64,000 bases of DNA from Acidaminobacter sp. JC074 (GTDB lineage Bacteria; Bacillota; Clostridia; Peptostreptococcales; Acidaminobacteraceae). Below are positions 17,809 through 26,669 of the stretch, one piece after another. The stretch spans positions 86,001 to 150,000 of the forward strand of contig NZ_VANV01000003.1 in assembly GCF_022496765.1 (NCBI RefSeq), in the 5' to 3' direction. Position numbers and translations under genes: made by a program. The notes below the pieces were generated by a model. It had not been told where the DNA came from. It ran no database searches and worked only from the letters and a program-made list of their open reading frames with translations. Position 1 is the stretch's first letter. Each line of letters begins with the position of its first letter.

Positions 17809-19215
17809 GTGAGTATAAGGTGGAAACTTGTTTTCACCTATTTACTTTTAATCATTTTAACATTGGGTTTGATGTTAAGTTTTGTTATGACCTCAATAGA
17901 GGAAAGAAACATACATGATCATAGAGATTATCTCTTTACTCAGGCCAACATCTTATCCAACCAATTAATTGCAGAATTTAAGAATCTTTCTCAACCACAC
18001 ACCAATGATTATTATGCTGATGTTGTGGTTAATTTTTCGAAAGAAATTGGTTCAAGAATTCTTATAGTTGATGTGGAAGGACATACTTTAATAGACTCTT
18101 ACAGTGAGTTTACATCAGATGCAACCATCATAAACGCAGAGTTAGACAAGGCCATTGAAGGCACTCAGTCATCAGGTGTTTACAGGTTTGACGAAATAGG
18201 CCGTGTAATTTATGTAGCTGTGCCTGTACAAACCAATACTGAAACCATGGGTGCTATACTGATTACGTCAACACTAGAGCCTATTTATGAAAGCTTGTCA
18301 GAACTTTTAAGTTCCATGTTCTTGCTGGCTGCTGTTTGTATTGGTTTTACTGTTGCAATATCTTTTATTTTTGTTGAGATTATTTCATCACCAGTTGAAA
18401 AGTTGACTGAAATTGTGAATCGTGTTACTTACGGTAAGTATGATGAAAAAATAAATGTAGAAGGTAATGATGAAATTAAGGTGCTCAGTAATTCATTTAA
18501 TACCATGATGACCAAATTGGATCAGGTAGATACACAAAGAAAGCAGTTTGTTGCCAATGTATCACATGAACTTAGAACTCCTTTGACTTCCATTAAACTC
18601 TTGTCGTCTTCATTATTAAGTGACGAAACGACTAAGCCGGAAATCTACAAGGAATTTTTAACGGACATCGATTCAGAGGTTGACCGTTTAAATGAGATCA
18701 TCGATGGCCTTTTATACTTAGTGGACTTAGAAAAGAAGGAGTTAGAGCTTCATTATACCAACTCTCATGTCAACTATTTAGTTGCCAAGGTTGTTCATCA
18801 GATGAGACCTTTAGCCAAGCAGAAAAACATTCAGATTGATTTACAAGAGGATGAAAAGGTTTGGGCATCCTTTGACAAAACAAAGTTTCATCAGTGTTTG
18901 TCTAATCTGATTGCCAATGCCATAAAGTACAATCATGAAGGTGGCCATGTTTTGGTAAGGCTAATTAACAAGAGATCATCTTTTACTGTACAGATTATTG
19001 ATGATGGTTTTGGTATTGCAGAAGAATCTTTACCATTTGTTTTTGATAGATTCTACAGAACTGATAAGGCAAGAAATAGAAAAAGTGGTGGTGCAGGACT
19101 TGGTTTATCCATTGTTCAGCAAATTGTACACTTGCACCAAGGTGAAATATACATTGATTCAATTTTGAATGAGGGTACAACAGTGACAATAGACTTACCG
19201 AAAGGAATAATATGA
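17809..19215 (+). CDS. WalK/ResE-like sensor histidine kinase
   Basis: A membrane kinase of about 468 residues: TM1 within the first 30 residues, an external sensor domain of about 135 residues, TM2, HAMP, then phosphotransfer motif VSHELRTPLTS and an ATPase domain with NLIANAIKYN, DDGFGI and GAGLGLSI motifs. The start is uncertain. GTG 17809 gives VSIRWKLVFTY, like related kinases; a TTG at 17776 would overlap the regulator by 23 bases and has its purine run directly against it. The stop overlaps the next gene (ATGA). Confidence 0.88.
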   Translation: MSIRWKLVFTYLLLIILTLGLMLSFVMTSIEERNIHDHRDYLFTQANILSNQLIAEFKNLSQPHTNDYYADVVVNFSKEIGSRILIVDVEGHTLIDSYSEFTSDATIINAELDKAIEGTQSSGVYRFDEIGRVIYVAVPVQTNTETMGAILITSTLEPIYESLSELLSSMFLLAAVCIGFTVAISFIFVEIISSPVEKLTEIVNRVTYGKYDEKINVEGNDEIKVLSNSFNTMMTKLDQVDTQRKQFVANVSHELRTPLTSIKLLSSSLLSDETTKPEIYKEFLTDIDSEVDRLNEIIDGLLYLVDLEKKELELHYTNSHVNYLVAKVVHQMRPLAKQKNIQIDLQEDEKVWASFDKTKFHQCLSNLIANAIKYNHEGGHVLVRLINKRSSFTVQIIDDGFGIAEESLPFVFDRFYRTDKARNRKSGGAGLGLSIVQQIVHLHQGEIYIDSILNEGTTVTIDLPKGII

Positions 19216-20090
19216 TGAAAAGATTATTTAGTGTAATTGTCCTGATGTTATTGTTTTCAATTGTATTCTTATTTATATCAGGCAATGGTATTACTTATAA
19301 GTCAAGTGATGATATGACTGTTATATCGCCATATTCACAAGGTTTGTCTCAATTATCTCGCTTGTACTTTATTTATGAAGGTCAATTAATCAGTGAAACA
19401 AGGACCATAATTATAGAAAAGCTTGAAACGGAATTATCAATCGTTCAAGAGTTAAAAAAAGGTTCTAAGATAAAAACATATGGGTCTCCTATAGGATTAG
19501 ATACTGATATCTTATCTGTCAACACGACAGACCGTATCTGCTATGTCAGTTTTTCAAGAGAGTTTATTGTAGATGATCCACAGATCATGTACTTAAATGC
19601 CATGAGTATCGTCAACACCTTAACAGAATTAGAAGCTGTTGATTATGTTCAGATACTTGTTGATGGTAAGAGACTAGATGTAACAAACCTAGTAGACCTT
19701 TCAGAACCAATTGGTAGAAATACAACCATGGTTCAAACCAAGGAATTGACACCTAAGGACATTGTTAAGAAGTTCTTAGAACATATCTCTTTAGGTCGTT
19801 ATGATTTGGCTTATGACTTAATAGACAGCAGGTCCAAGCAATATGTCAACTTTGATGACTTTAGAGAAGCCATGATCTTACTTCGTAATGATATTAAGGG
19901 TTATGCTCAGAGATATATATTTGCAAGAAGAGAAAAGGGTGAATACATCATCCAGGTCAAGTATATCTTAAGAGGTTTTGAAGGAACTGAGGATATTATC
20001 CTAGATTCGGAAAGTCCATTAGAGTTAACCTTCTCATGGCCAGTTGTTGAAGAAAAAGGTATATGGAAAATCTTATATTATGATTTTTAA
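19212..20090 (+). CDS. GerMN-domain membrane-anchored protein
   Basis: A 292-residue protein with an N-terminal membrane anchor (about 5-25, no lipobox Cys) and a GerMN domain (about 35-165; LETELSIVQELKKGS... and VNTLTELEAVDYVQILVDG are characteristic). A C-terminal NTF2-like domain of about 110 residues (KFLEHISLGRYDLAYDLI..., ending ...EEKGIWKILYY) follows. GerMN domains occur in GerM and in lipoproteins co-transcribed with two-component systems. Overlap with the kinase gene means co-translation, so it may modulate the kinase from outside the membrane. That role is inference. Confidence 0.8.
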   Translation: MMKRLFSVIVLMLLFSIVFLFISGNGITYKSSDDMTVISPYSQGLSQLSRLYFIYEGQLISETRTIIIEKLETELSIVQELKKGSKIKTYGSPIGLDTDILSVNTTDRICYVSFSREFIVDDPQIMYLNAMSIVNTLTELEAVDYVQILVDGKRLDVTNLVDLSEPIGRNTTMVQTKELTPKDIVKKFLEHISLGRYDLAYDLIDSRSKQYVNFDDFREAMILLRNDIKGYAQRYIFARREKGEYIIQVKYILRGFEGTEDIILDSESPLELTFSWPVVEEKGIWKILYYDF

Positions 20091-20096
20091 CATAGT

Positions 20097-20124
20097 AAAG
20101 AGGATGCTTTAGGCATCCTCTTTT
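20097..20124. terminator. Bidirectional terminator shared by convergent genes
   Basis: AAAGAGGATGC / GCATCCTCTTT with a TTTAG loop. The minus-strand hydrolase stop codon lies inside the stem. Confidence 0.85.
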
Positions 20125-20903
20125 AGTTGATCTATAAAAAAGAATATTGCATTCCAGAAATCGATGTTTTCCTTAGAAGATTTCCAAAGTGACTGTGAAC
20201 CATGACTACCAAAGTTTTCAGGGTAAAATGCAAATTTATTCTCTGCTGCTACATGTTCAAAAATGTTCTTCCATTCATCGACTTCATAAGAAGCTGATGT
20301 TATAAATGTAGGAACCGTTAGAGATTCTACATTTCCAGCAATGCTTTTACCATCGTATATAAAGTACTCTCCGGGTGAAAAGGCAAAGACGGCATCTATA
20401 TGGTCTTTGTAGTCTTCAGCCGTTACAAGGGCTAGTGAAGCTGAATAAGAGCTACCCAGTAGATAGATATCTGTATTGTACTTATCGATGATGTATTCTA
20501 TAGAGGCTTTCACATCTAATGCAGCATCTGCATGATTGTTAGGATAGTCAGATTCTTTAGCAAGCCTAGCCGTTTCATTTATGATATCATTGACACCAAT
20601 GCCTGATCTAAGGTCAACTGCCATAGCATTATAACCTAATTTATTAAACTTGACGGCTGTCTCCATATATTCACCTCTACTCCAACCTGCCTGATGGAAG
20701 AGAATAAAGATGGGTGAAGTGTCATCGATCATGTACATATCAGCTGTTATTGTCAAACCATCTGATGCTTCAAAGGTCACAGTATTTAGATTTTCTATTT
20801 CTACATCTCTTTCAGAAACGGGTGCTTCAATCAGTTCCTGACTGGTGTTGTTGCTACAACCAATCAGAATGAAACAGAAGAGTATGAGTATCCACTTTTT
20901 CAT
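20109..20903 (-). CDS. Alpha/beta-hydrolase lipoprotein (dienelactone-hydrolase-like)
   Basis: A 264-residue exported lipoprotein: signal peptide with lipobox LIGC (Cys16), then an alpha/beta-hydrolase fold. Visible elements are the oxyanion region ILFHQAGWSRGEY, the helix AMAVDLRSG, the nucleophile elbow LLGSSYSAS (Ser of GSS) and a late His in NFGSHGSQS that could complete the triad. The substrate is unknown; it may act on esters or peptides at the cell surface. A Shine-Dalgarno GGAGG precedes the start. Confidence 0.8.
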   Translation of the reverse strand: MKKWILILFCFILIGCSNNTSQELIEAPVSERDVEIENLNTVTFEASDGLTITADMYMIDDTSPIFILFHQAGWSRGEYMETAVKFNKLGYNAMAVDLRSGIGVNDIINETARLAKESDYPNNHADAALDVKASIEYIIDKYNTDIYLLGSSYSASLALVTAEDYKDHIDAVFAFSPGEYFIYDGKSIAGNVESLTVPTFITSASYEVDEWKNIFEHVAAENKFAFYPENFGSHGSQSLWKSSKENIDFWNAIFFFIDQLKEDA

Positions 20904-21047
20904 TTCAAGGCCTCCTAAGCCTATGATACCACCTTAAAGAGCAAAAAAATCATTTGTTGCAAAAAGTTAGAAAAGATAAAATTTATGTAAGATATTGATT
21001 TTGTGGATGTAACATAATAATTCGTAATACAAAATAATTCTGATACA

Positions 21048-21056
21048 TGTTATAAT
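21048..21056 (+). promoter_or_regulatory. Extended -10 promoter of the Sec-glutaredoxin-like gene
   Basis: TG-T-TATAAT, 28 bases before the start codon. Confidence 0.5.
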
Positions 21057-21083
21057 AAGTTAAAGAATAGGAGGCAATAGAAA

Positions 21084-21314
21084 ATGAAAGAAATTATTAT
21101 GTTTACAACATCAACGTGACCTCATTGTGTTCCAGCTAAGGAGTTCCTTAAGCAAAATGAAATTGAATACACGGAATACAATGTATCTGAAGATATGGAA
21201 GCCAGAAAGTTAATGATGAAAAATAAACTTATGGGTGTTCCGTCATTCTTAATTGATGGAGAAGCTGTAGTTGGTTTAAATAAAGAAAAATTATTAGCAG
21301 CAAAAGAAGGATAA
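21084..21314 (+). CDS. Selenoprotein: glutaredoxin/thioredoxin-fold protein with U-x-x-C active site
   Basis: A 76-residue protein if UGA 21117-21119 is read as Sec12. The context is FTTSTUPHC, a glutaredoxin-type motif with Sec replacing the attacking Cys and Cys15 as resolving residue; no other Cys is present. The rest fits the small glutaredoxin fold, with LMGVPSFLIDGEAVVG giving the cis-Pro and following strand. GGAGGC precedes the ATG and the frame stays open on both sides of the UGA. Just after the UGA, AAGGA-GT-TCCTT flanked by GCT/AGC could be the SECIS. selA, selB and tRNA-Sec are in the window. It reduces disulfides or mixed disulfides in the cytoplasm, by family. Confidence 0.9.
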
Positions 21315-21349
21315 TATAATAATCCTGTATCGTCGTATACAATGATAAA

Positions 21350-21371
21350 AGGAGCGTCTGACGCTCTTTTT
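21350..21371 (+). terminator. Terminator of the Sec-glutaredoxin-like gene
   Basis: GAGCGT-CTG-ACGCTC followed by five T. Confidence 0.9.
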
Positions 21372-21441
21372 AAGTTTTTTGAAGACGACATCTGTTACTT
21401 TAAGTCTCAGATGGGTAAAATCTAAATGAAGGGAGGCATGT

Positions 21442-22431
21442 ATGGTTAATTGGAAAATTGCAGTAATAGAAGACAATCAAAGAGATTATGAAGTGTTAGA
21501 AGAAATGCTGTCACATGACTTTGAAGTGATTCAAATATCAGATGAAATTATTAACAAGTTGCTTGACGAGCATCCTGATTTGATTGTTATAAAGGCTGAT
21601 ATGAAAGATGCCTTTGACTTGTATAATGACATTCGAAAACAGATCTTATTAAAGACCATCCCAATTATCATGACCTCTAGAAGGCGTATGGATTATCAAA
21701 AGGCTGTTGATCTTGGTGTTCTTGATGTCATATCCCTTTACGACCCAAAAGACTTCATTTATTCAAGAGTAAAATCTCATATGATTGCATCCAATCAAGT
21801 AAGGTCCTGTAAACAATATTTGAAAGACCTAAATCAGGATCATCAAAACACGACTGCTGCACTACTAAAATTAGTTGCTAAACTGATAGAGTACAAGGAC
21901 TATCCTAATGACGACCACGTTTTTAGGGTGGGTAAGTATGTTTATATGATGGCTATAGAAATGAACTATTCTGAAGAAGAGGCTGTTAAGCTTATGAAGG
22001 CATCCTATCTTCATGATATCGGTAAGCTTGTACTAAAAGATGATTTGCTCCTGAAAGAGGGGACTTACGCTTATAATGAATGGCAGGAGATGACAGAACA
22101 TACTGCTGCTTTAGAAAACATGATAGCTGGAAATATTGACTTTATGAAAATGGTTAAAAATATTGCCACCCAACATCATGAAAAATACAATGGTCAAGGT
22201 TATCCTAAACAGTTAGTTGGAGAGGCTATCAGTATTGAAGCTAGAATTGTCAGCTTATGTGAAGTTTTTGATGCCCTTACTCATAACAGGCATCAAAGAG
22301 AGGCCTGGCCTTATAACAAGGTTATAGATTATATCAGAAGTGAAAGTGGTGAAAGTTTTGATCCAAAGCTGGTAGAAATCTTTATGAACAATCTTGATAA
22401 GTTTATTAACATCAAACATAATACATGGTAG
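21442..22431 (+). CDS. Degenerate receiver domain fused to HD-GYP (c-di-GMP phosphodiesterase-like)
   Basis: A 329-residue protein. Residues 1-125 look like a response-regulator receiver (KIAVIEDNQRD...), but the phosphoacceptor position reads LIVIKADMKD in place of the usual LLLDxxMP, so the Asp appears lost. Residues about 150-325 form an HD-GYP domain with the catalytic HDIGK and the HHEKYNGQGYP motif intact, as in active cyclic-di-GMP phosphodiesterases. GGGAGGC precedes the ATG. It stands alone. It probably lowers c-di-GMP, with a receiver controlled by something other than phosphorylation. Confidence 0.85.
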   Translation: MVNWKIAVIEDNQRDYEVLEEMLSHDFEVIQISDEIINKLLDEHPDLIVIKADMKDAFDLYNDIRKQILLKTIPIIMTSRRRMDYQKAVDLGVLDVISLYDPKDFIYSRVKSHMIASNQVRSCKQYLKDLNQDHQNTTAALLKLVAKLIEYKDYPNDDHVFRVGKYVYMMAIEMNYSEEEAVKLMKASYLHDIGKLVLKDDLLLKEGTYAYNEWQEMTEHTAALENMIAGNIDFMKMVKNIATQHHEKYNGQGYPKQLVGEAISIEARIVSLCEVFDALTHNRHQREAWPYNKVIDYIRSESGESFDPKLVEIFMNNLDKFINIKHNTW

Positions 22432-22528
22432 GAGATATTGTTAATCAGTATCTTCTTTTCTTGTTTTGAGTCATGAATAGAGGCTATCAATGTTATTATG
22501 GATGTGATATTATAATGCCGGAGGTATT

Positions 22529-23410
22529 ATGAATAAAAAAGAATACATAAAGGGCCTGATTTATGGTGGCCTAGCATTTATTATTTGGGGACTCTTACCA
22601 CTATATTGGAAGTTGGTAAAAGCCCTTAATCCCTATCAAGTATTTACACACAGGGTCTTTTGGTCGGTTTTGTTTGTATCTGTGGTAATGATATATAAGA
22701 AGCAGTTTAAAGATTTTCTTGTTTTACTAAAAGATAAAAATAATTGGCTTATGACGCTTGGACCAGCATTTTTTATATCTATCAACTGGTTGACCTATAT
22801 ATGGGGTGTTAACAATGGCTTTGTCATTGAAACCAGTTTAGGTTACTATATGAACCCCTTGGTGCTGACTTTATTGGGAGCTATTTTTTACAGAGAAAGA
22901 CTGGATCGATTACAAGCGGTAGGCATAGGGCTTGCAGGTATCGGTGTTTTGATTAAGGTATTTGCCTATGGTGACGTACCAGTACTGGCTCTTGTTCTGG
23001 CAATTTCTTTTGCTGTTTATGGTCTTCTAAAGAAGAAATCTAAATTTACTTCTTTAACCGGACTTGGTTTTGAAACTGTTATTGTTGGTATACCAGCAAC
23101 GCTAATAATCGTATTTACTGAAGTTACAGGCCAAGGGATTCAGGGCAACTTGCATCCGTCGTTTTGGCTGCTTATTGCCTTAAGTGGTGCCTTAACGGCC
23201 ATTCCGCTTCTTCTGTATGGAGAAGGGACCAAAAGGTTACCATTAAAAGTAGTTGGTTTCTTGCAATATATAGCACCAACCATCGGTTTGTTTTTAGGTA
23301 TTTTTGTCTTTAATGAACCCTTTTCAATGGATGAGTTGGTACCATTTTTAATCATCTGGGCAGGCTTAATATGTTTTGTTGTTTCTCAGGTTAGAATGCT
23401 AAAAAATTAA
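22529..23410 (+). CDS. rarD: RarD-family EamA/DMT transporter
   Basis: A 293-residue inner-membrane protein with about ten membrane helices in two EamA repeats. The first 60 residues (GLIYGGLAFIIWGLLPLYWK and NPYQVFTHRVFWS) are characteristic of RarD, as is the WGVNNGFVIETSLGYYMNPL segment. RarD members are drug/metabolite exporters; the original name comes from chloramphenicol sensitivity, but the natural substrate is unsettled. GGAGG precedes the ATG. Normal length, apparently intact and monocistronic. Confidence 0.92.
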   Translation: MNKKEYIKGLIYGGLAFIIWGLLPLYWKLVKALNPYQVFTHRVFWSVLFVSVVMIYKKQFKDFLVLLKDKNNWLMTLGPAFFISINWLTYIWGVNNGFVIETSLGYYMNPLVLTLLGAIFYRERLDRLQAVGIGLAGIGVLIKVFAYGDVPVLALVLAISFAVYGLLKKKSKFTSLTGLGFETVIVGIPATLIIVFTEVTGQGIQGNLHPSFWLLIALSGALTAIPLLLYGEGTKRLPLKVVGFLQYIAPTIGLFLGIFVFNEPFSMDELVPFLIIWAGLICFVVSQVRMLKN

Positions 23411-23418
23411 ATAAATTT

Positions 23419-23496
23419 TAGAGCTCTTACATGGTTTGTTGAATGAAAACGATTTCCTAGAATTGTTGCAAATACTGGTGCAGAGCTCTATTTTTT
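23419..23496 (+). terminator. Hairpin with a long loop after rarD, followed by a T run
   Basis: TAGAGCTC pairs with GAGCTCTA around a 56-base loop, then TTTTTT. The loop is unusually large for a plain terminator, so a small structured RNA is possible. Confidence 0.45.
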
Positions 23497-23546
23497 GTTG
23501 AAGAACTAAAATTAATTGCCTATTTAGAATTTTCTGAAAATTACTG

Positions 23547-23575
23547 TTGACTTTGGCCTCATACCTCTCTATAAT
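23547..23575 (+). promoter_or_regulatory. Near-consensus sigma-A promoter
   Basis: TTGACT, 17-base spacer, TATAAT, reading into the 45-codon gene at 23609. Confidence 0.8.
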
Positions 23576-23608
23576 TCAGTGTAAATACAAATTAGAGAGG
23601 TGACTATT

Positions 23609-23746
23609 ATGAAAATGGAAAACAAAAAAAATAAGGAAAGAAAATTAACTGCAAAGGATTATAGCATGAAAAGTGGTAAGTTTTTAGATCAAGAAACAAT
23701 CCATGGTAACGGTATGAATTTTCTAGGTAATATTTTCAAAGCATAG
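23609..23746 (+). CDS. Small hydrophilic protein (45 aa), unknown
   Basis: A 45-residue Lys-rich protein (starts MKMENKKNKERKLT, ends FLGNIFKA) that I do not recognise. Expression evidence is strong for its size: a near-consensus promoter at 23547, GAGAGGTG at good spacing, and a terminator whose stem contains its stop codon. There is no signal peptide or Cys. The final hydrophobic GMNFLGNIF could be a membrane-touching or protein-binding tail. Confidence 0.7.
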   Translation: MKMENKKNKERKLTAKDYSMKSGKFLDQETIHGNGMNFLGNIFKA

Positions 23747-23778
23747 AGAAACAGAATGTTTACTCTATGCTTTTTTCT
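23738..23778. terminator. Bidirectional terminator containing both genes' stop codons
   Basis: AAAGCATAGAG / CTCTATGCTTT around a 14-base loop. The stop of the 45-codon gene lies in the stem, and the exporter gene on the other strand ends at the loop-stem junction. Confidence 0.85.
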
Positions 23779-25730
23779 TTTAGAAGAGTTGGTATAAGCG
23801 AAAGACTTAAAAAGACAGATGTCATCATGGCTACCCACATCAACAAGGACACATAGACATGAATTTTAAGTGGTGATAACATAAGCGCTGTCATACCAAG
23901 TGATAAACCAAAGGCGTTGGCGAGAATTGGCTTAGACGTATATTTAAAGGCTGTTTCTCTTGCATGAGGGTCTTTATTTTTTTTGTAGTATTTGTAGATG
24001 CTGACATAGTGAATGGCATAATCAATACCTATACCAAGTGATATAGAAAAAATAGTAGCTGTCATAACATTTAGAGGTATTTGGGTTATACCTAAAAAGC
24101 CATATAATACAACACTGGTAATGATAATTGGCAGGGATGCTATAAATGTCAGTTTTATAGATCTTAATGAGATTATCAGCATAATGAGTATCAAGATAAA
24201 TGTGAAAACAAGGCTTCTCACTTGATTAGAGATGAGTGATGCATTCATTTCTTTCATCAAAAGTTGATTGCCTATTAGTTTTGAATCAAGAGGCCCTTCT
24301 AAGGCTTCTAGTTGATCCAGTGTCTCGTTTTCTAAATCAAGAGGGAAGAACATAAGTCTAAAATAGATCTTATTATCGACTATACGGATAAACTGTCTTG
24401 AAACAGAAGGTGGTGGCTGATTATTATCTTTTAAGATTTTAAAGGGATTCATCACTTTTGAGACCAGGTCGTTTTCTTCTAGGTCATTTAAAAAGGCCGA
24501 TATTTCACCAAGAGCAACTTGACTTGAATCCATAGAGGTTTGACCGAAGAAATACATAGGCATAGCCCCGTCGTTGACTGCTATGATTTTCTCAAAATTC
24601 TTTTGCACATCAGTGGAAGATTTAAAGAACATGAGTTGATTGAATTCTGAATTGATGCTTGGAATAAAGAAACTTGAGACTACCAGTAGAACAAGAATGA
24701 TGGCAATAGCAGGTTTGCCCCAGATCTTTTTGATGGATTGATCAAACTTGCGACTTTTCTTTTCTTTAAGAGATATGTTAAAGGTTAAGAGTAAAGGCAG
24801 CACATACCATGTTACAAGACCGGCCAGTGTGATACCTAAGGATGCAAATATAGCCAGCTGCTGAATGGCTTTAGTTGGAATCAATGTTAAGCCAATAAAA
24901 CCTGCTACTGAGGTTGTGGTTGTAATGATCATTGGTACGCCTATCATGGAAAGGGTTTGAGTGATTGCTTCTTTCCTGGTGGCTTTTGAGTCTTCCATAT
25001 GACTGACAAAGTGTAGACCGTCTGCTGAACCGATAACGATGGTAAAGATAGGTGCTAGGACTGTTATAATGGATAACTCACCGCCAAACCAACCTGCTAG
25101 TCCCATGGTCCAGAAGGCGCCAATAGCTGCTGGTAATACAGATAATAAGGCAGCTTTAAAAGAGCCAAGCTGGGATCTAAAGGTTAGTAGAATTAAAATC
25201 AGAGCCAAAGGTGGTAAGAACATGAAGATGCTTAGAATCAAGGAAATGATTTCATCTTGCATATACCTGTTACCTGATAGATAAAACGTGTAACCATCTA
25301 AAGCTTGGTAAAGATCTGATAAATCATATGCTTCATCCAAGTAGAGTGTGTAAATGATGTAGGTTTGTCCATCTTTTTTTACAACAGGCGATAGGTTGCC
25401 TAGAAGTTTATAATCGTCCAGATTAAGGGCTTTTAGCATATCTGAGGGCGAAACATATCTGATGGACTCATTGTCTAGTACTTGTGAGATCGTTTCGATT
25501 TCGTCTAAATTCTCGATTTCCATCATAAGGATGGTTTGTTCTGATTCTCCGAATACCTCATTCATTTCATTGAGTGCAAGTGATGCTTCAGATTGATTGA
25601 GTTTGAAGATATCAAAATCTGCATTAATATCAAGTTGATGAATGCCTCTTGCAGATAAGCCCATCAGAATGAAGAATAGAATAATCAACAAGGTTTTGTA
25701 TTTATATATAAAATCAATGTATCTTTTCAT
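23760..25730 (-). CDS. MMPL/RND-superfamily exporter
   Basis: A 656-residue protein with the RND duplication: N-terminal helix, external loop (about 35-165), six-helix block with a sterol-sensing-like segment (about 165-325), second external loop (about 350-500), and a second block of five helices. The motif TVLAPIFTIVIGSADGLHFVSHM and its repeat TATIFSISLGIGIDYAIHYVS are typical of MMPL/HpnN-type exporters, where acidic residues in the helices carry protons. It is about half the length of tripartite RND pumps and has no partner genes, as is usual in Gram-positives. It probably moves lipids or hydrophobic compounds. Confidence 0.87.
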   Translation of the reverse strand: MKRYIDFIYKYKTLLIILFFILMGLSARGIHQLDINADFDIFKLNQSEASLALNEMNEVFGESEQTILMMEIENLDEIETISQVLDNESIRYVSPSDMLKALNLDDYKLLGNLSPVVKKDGQTYIIYTLYLDEAYDLSDLYQALDGYTFYLSGNRYMQDEIISLILSIFMFLPPLALILILLTFRSQLGSFKAALLSVLPAAIGAFWTMGLAGWFGGELSIITVLAPIFTIVIGSADGLHFVSHMEDSKATRKEAITQTLSMIGVPMIITTTTSVAGFIGLTLIPTKAIQQLAIFASLGITLAGLVTWYVLPLLLTFNISLKEKKSRKFDQSIKKIWGKPAIAIILVLLVVSSFFIPSINSEFNQLMFFKSSTDVQKNFEKIIAVNDGAMPMYFFGQTSMDSSQVALGEISAFLNDLEENDLVSKVMNPFKILKDNNQPPPSVSRQFIRIVDNKIYFRLMFFPLDLENETLDQLEALEGPLDSKLIGNQLLMKEMNASLISNQVRSLVFTFILILIMLIISLRSIKLTFIASLPIIITSVVLYGFLGITQIPLNVMTATIFSISLGIGIDYAIHYVSIYKYYKKNKDPHARETAFKYTSKPILANAFGLSLGMTALMLSPLKIHVYVSLLMWVAMMTSVFLSLSLIPTLLKEKSIE

Positions 25731-25825
25731 TTTTGCCTCCTTTTTTTATATATACCCATTAATTTTAATTATATTGAGCATACATATTTGAGGAATATAG
25801 AGTATTATATAATTAGGAGGTGGCC

Positions 25826-26623
25826 GTGAAATTTAAGATTTTTAATCCCAAAGAGGATATGCAAGGCAATAGAAAAGAAAACATTTTTATAGTAATGGAT
25901 GAAAACGGTTATATTGGCAATGGTTACGTTTATCCTAAATTGACAACTATCACACCTGACCATCCAATCAATATTTTTATGGATTTAAGTTTAAGTGATG
26001 AACATCTGTATCATGAGATCGGCTTTGAGTTATTTCATCTTTTAAGAAAGAGGGCTTTAGATTTATTTAAAGGATCTGGTTTAAATAAAGGACTGATCTA
26101 TTATGGTACTGAAAAAGTAGATGAGAAATACCATTTTTTTCGAGATCAGGGTTTTAAAGAAGAATTGCCAACCTATTTGATGAGTGGGCCTACAAATATA
26201 GGAGCTAGTCCAATAGACTATGCAGTGACAACAGATGAAGTATACAATGACCAGATGGTTGAACTTCATAATAAATACCTTTTAAAACCCATTGATCATG
26301 AAGTGATTCATGCCCTTAGTCATAAAGATGATTATTGTTGTTTTCAAGTATACGATGACAAGCTGATAGCTTCTATGATTGTATATAAAGACCACAATGT
26401 AGGATGGATAGACCATATAGTGGTTGATAAGGCTTATAAGCATAAGGGGATTGGCAGGTATTTGATGCACCAGGCTTCAGAGTATTTTAAAAAGCGTTTG
26501 ATTACTCAAATGTCACTGGAAGTGTGGTCAGAAAACACTTATGCAGTTGACTTTTATCAAAGACTTGGCTTTGAAAATAAATCTGTCACAGAACATTATA
26601 TTGGTATCTTGTTAGACAAATGA
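25826..26623 (+). CDS. GNAT-family acetyltransferase (two-domain)
   Basis: A 265-residue protein. The C-terminal half is a clear GNAT domain: VDKAYKHKGIGRYLMHQA is the acetyl-CoA loop (R/Q-x-x-G-x-G/A type) and YAVDFYQRLGFENKS is the C-terminal motif. The N-terminal half (about 1-130) appears to be a diverged GNAT-like domain, with an FFRDQGF element near 110. AGGAGG is best spaced for GTG 25826; the GTG at 25820 overlaps it. The substrate is unknown. Transcribed divergently from the exporter. Confidence 0.8.
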   Translation: MKFKIFNPKEDMQGNRKENIFIVMDENGYIGNGYVYPKLTTITPDHPINIFMDLSLSDEHLYHEIGFELFHLLRKRALDLFKGSGLNKGLIYYGTEKVDEKYHFFRDQGFKEELPTYLMSGPTNIGASPIDYAVTTDEVYNDQMVELHNKYLLKPIDHEVIHALSHKDDYCCFQVYDDKLIASMIVYKDHNVGWIDHIVVDKAYKHKGIGRYLMHQASEYFKKRLITQMSLEVWSENTYAVDFYQRLGFENKSVTEHYIGILLDK

Positions 26624-26630
26624 TTGAAAG

Positions 26631-26667
26631 AGGCTCCGATTGGTAATATATATACCAAAAGGAGCCT
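26631..26667 (+). promoter_or_regulatory. Hairpin covering the ribosome binding site of the next gene
   Basis: AGGCTCC-ga-TTGGTA / TACCAA-aa-GGAGCCT, two stacked stems with a 7-base loop. The 3' arm contains AAAAGGAG, the Shine-Dalgarno for ATG 26670. It may act as a terminator-like stop for the GNAT transcript and also mask translation of the next gene. Confidence 0.55.
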
Positions 26668-26669
26668 TT

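Noticed and set aside
25039..25284. 81-codon + strand frame inside the MMPL exporter gene
   Set aside because: Shadow frame of a clear membrane-protein gene, without Shine-Dalgarno or domain.
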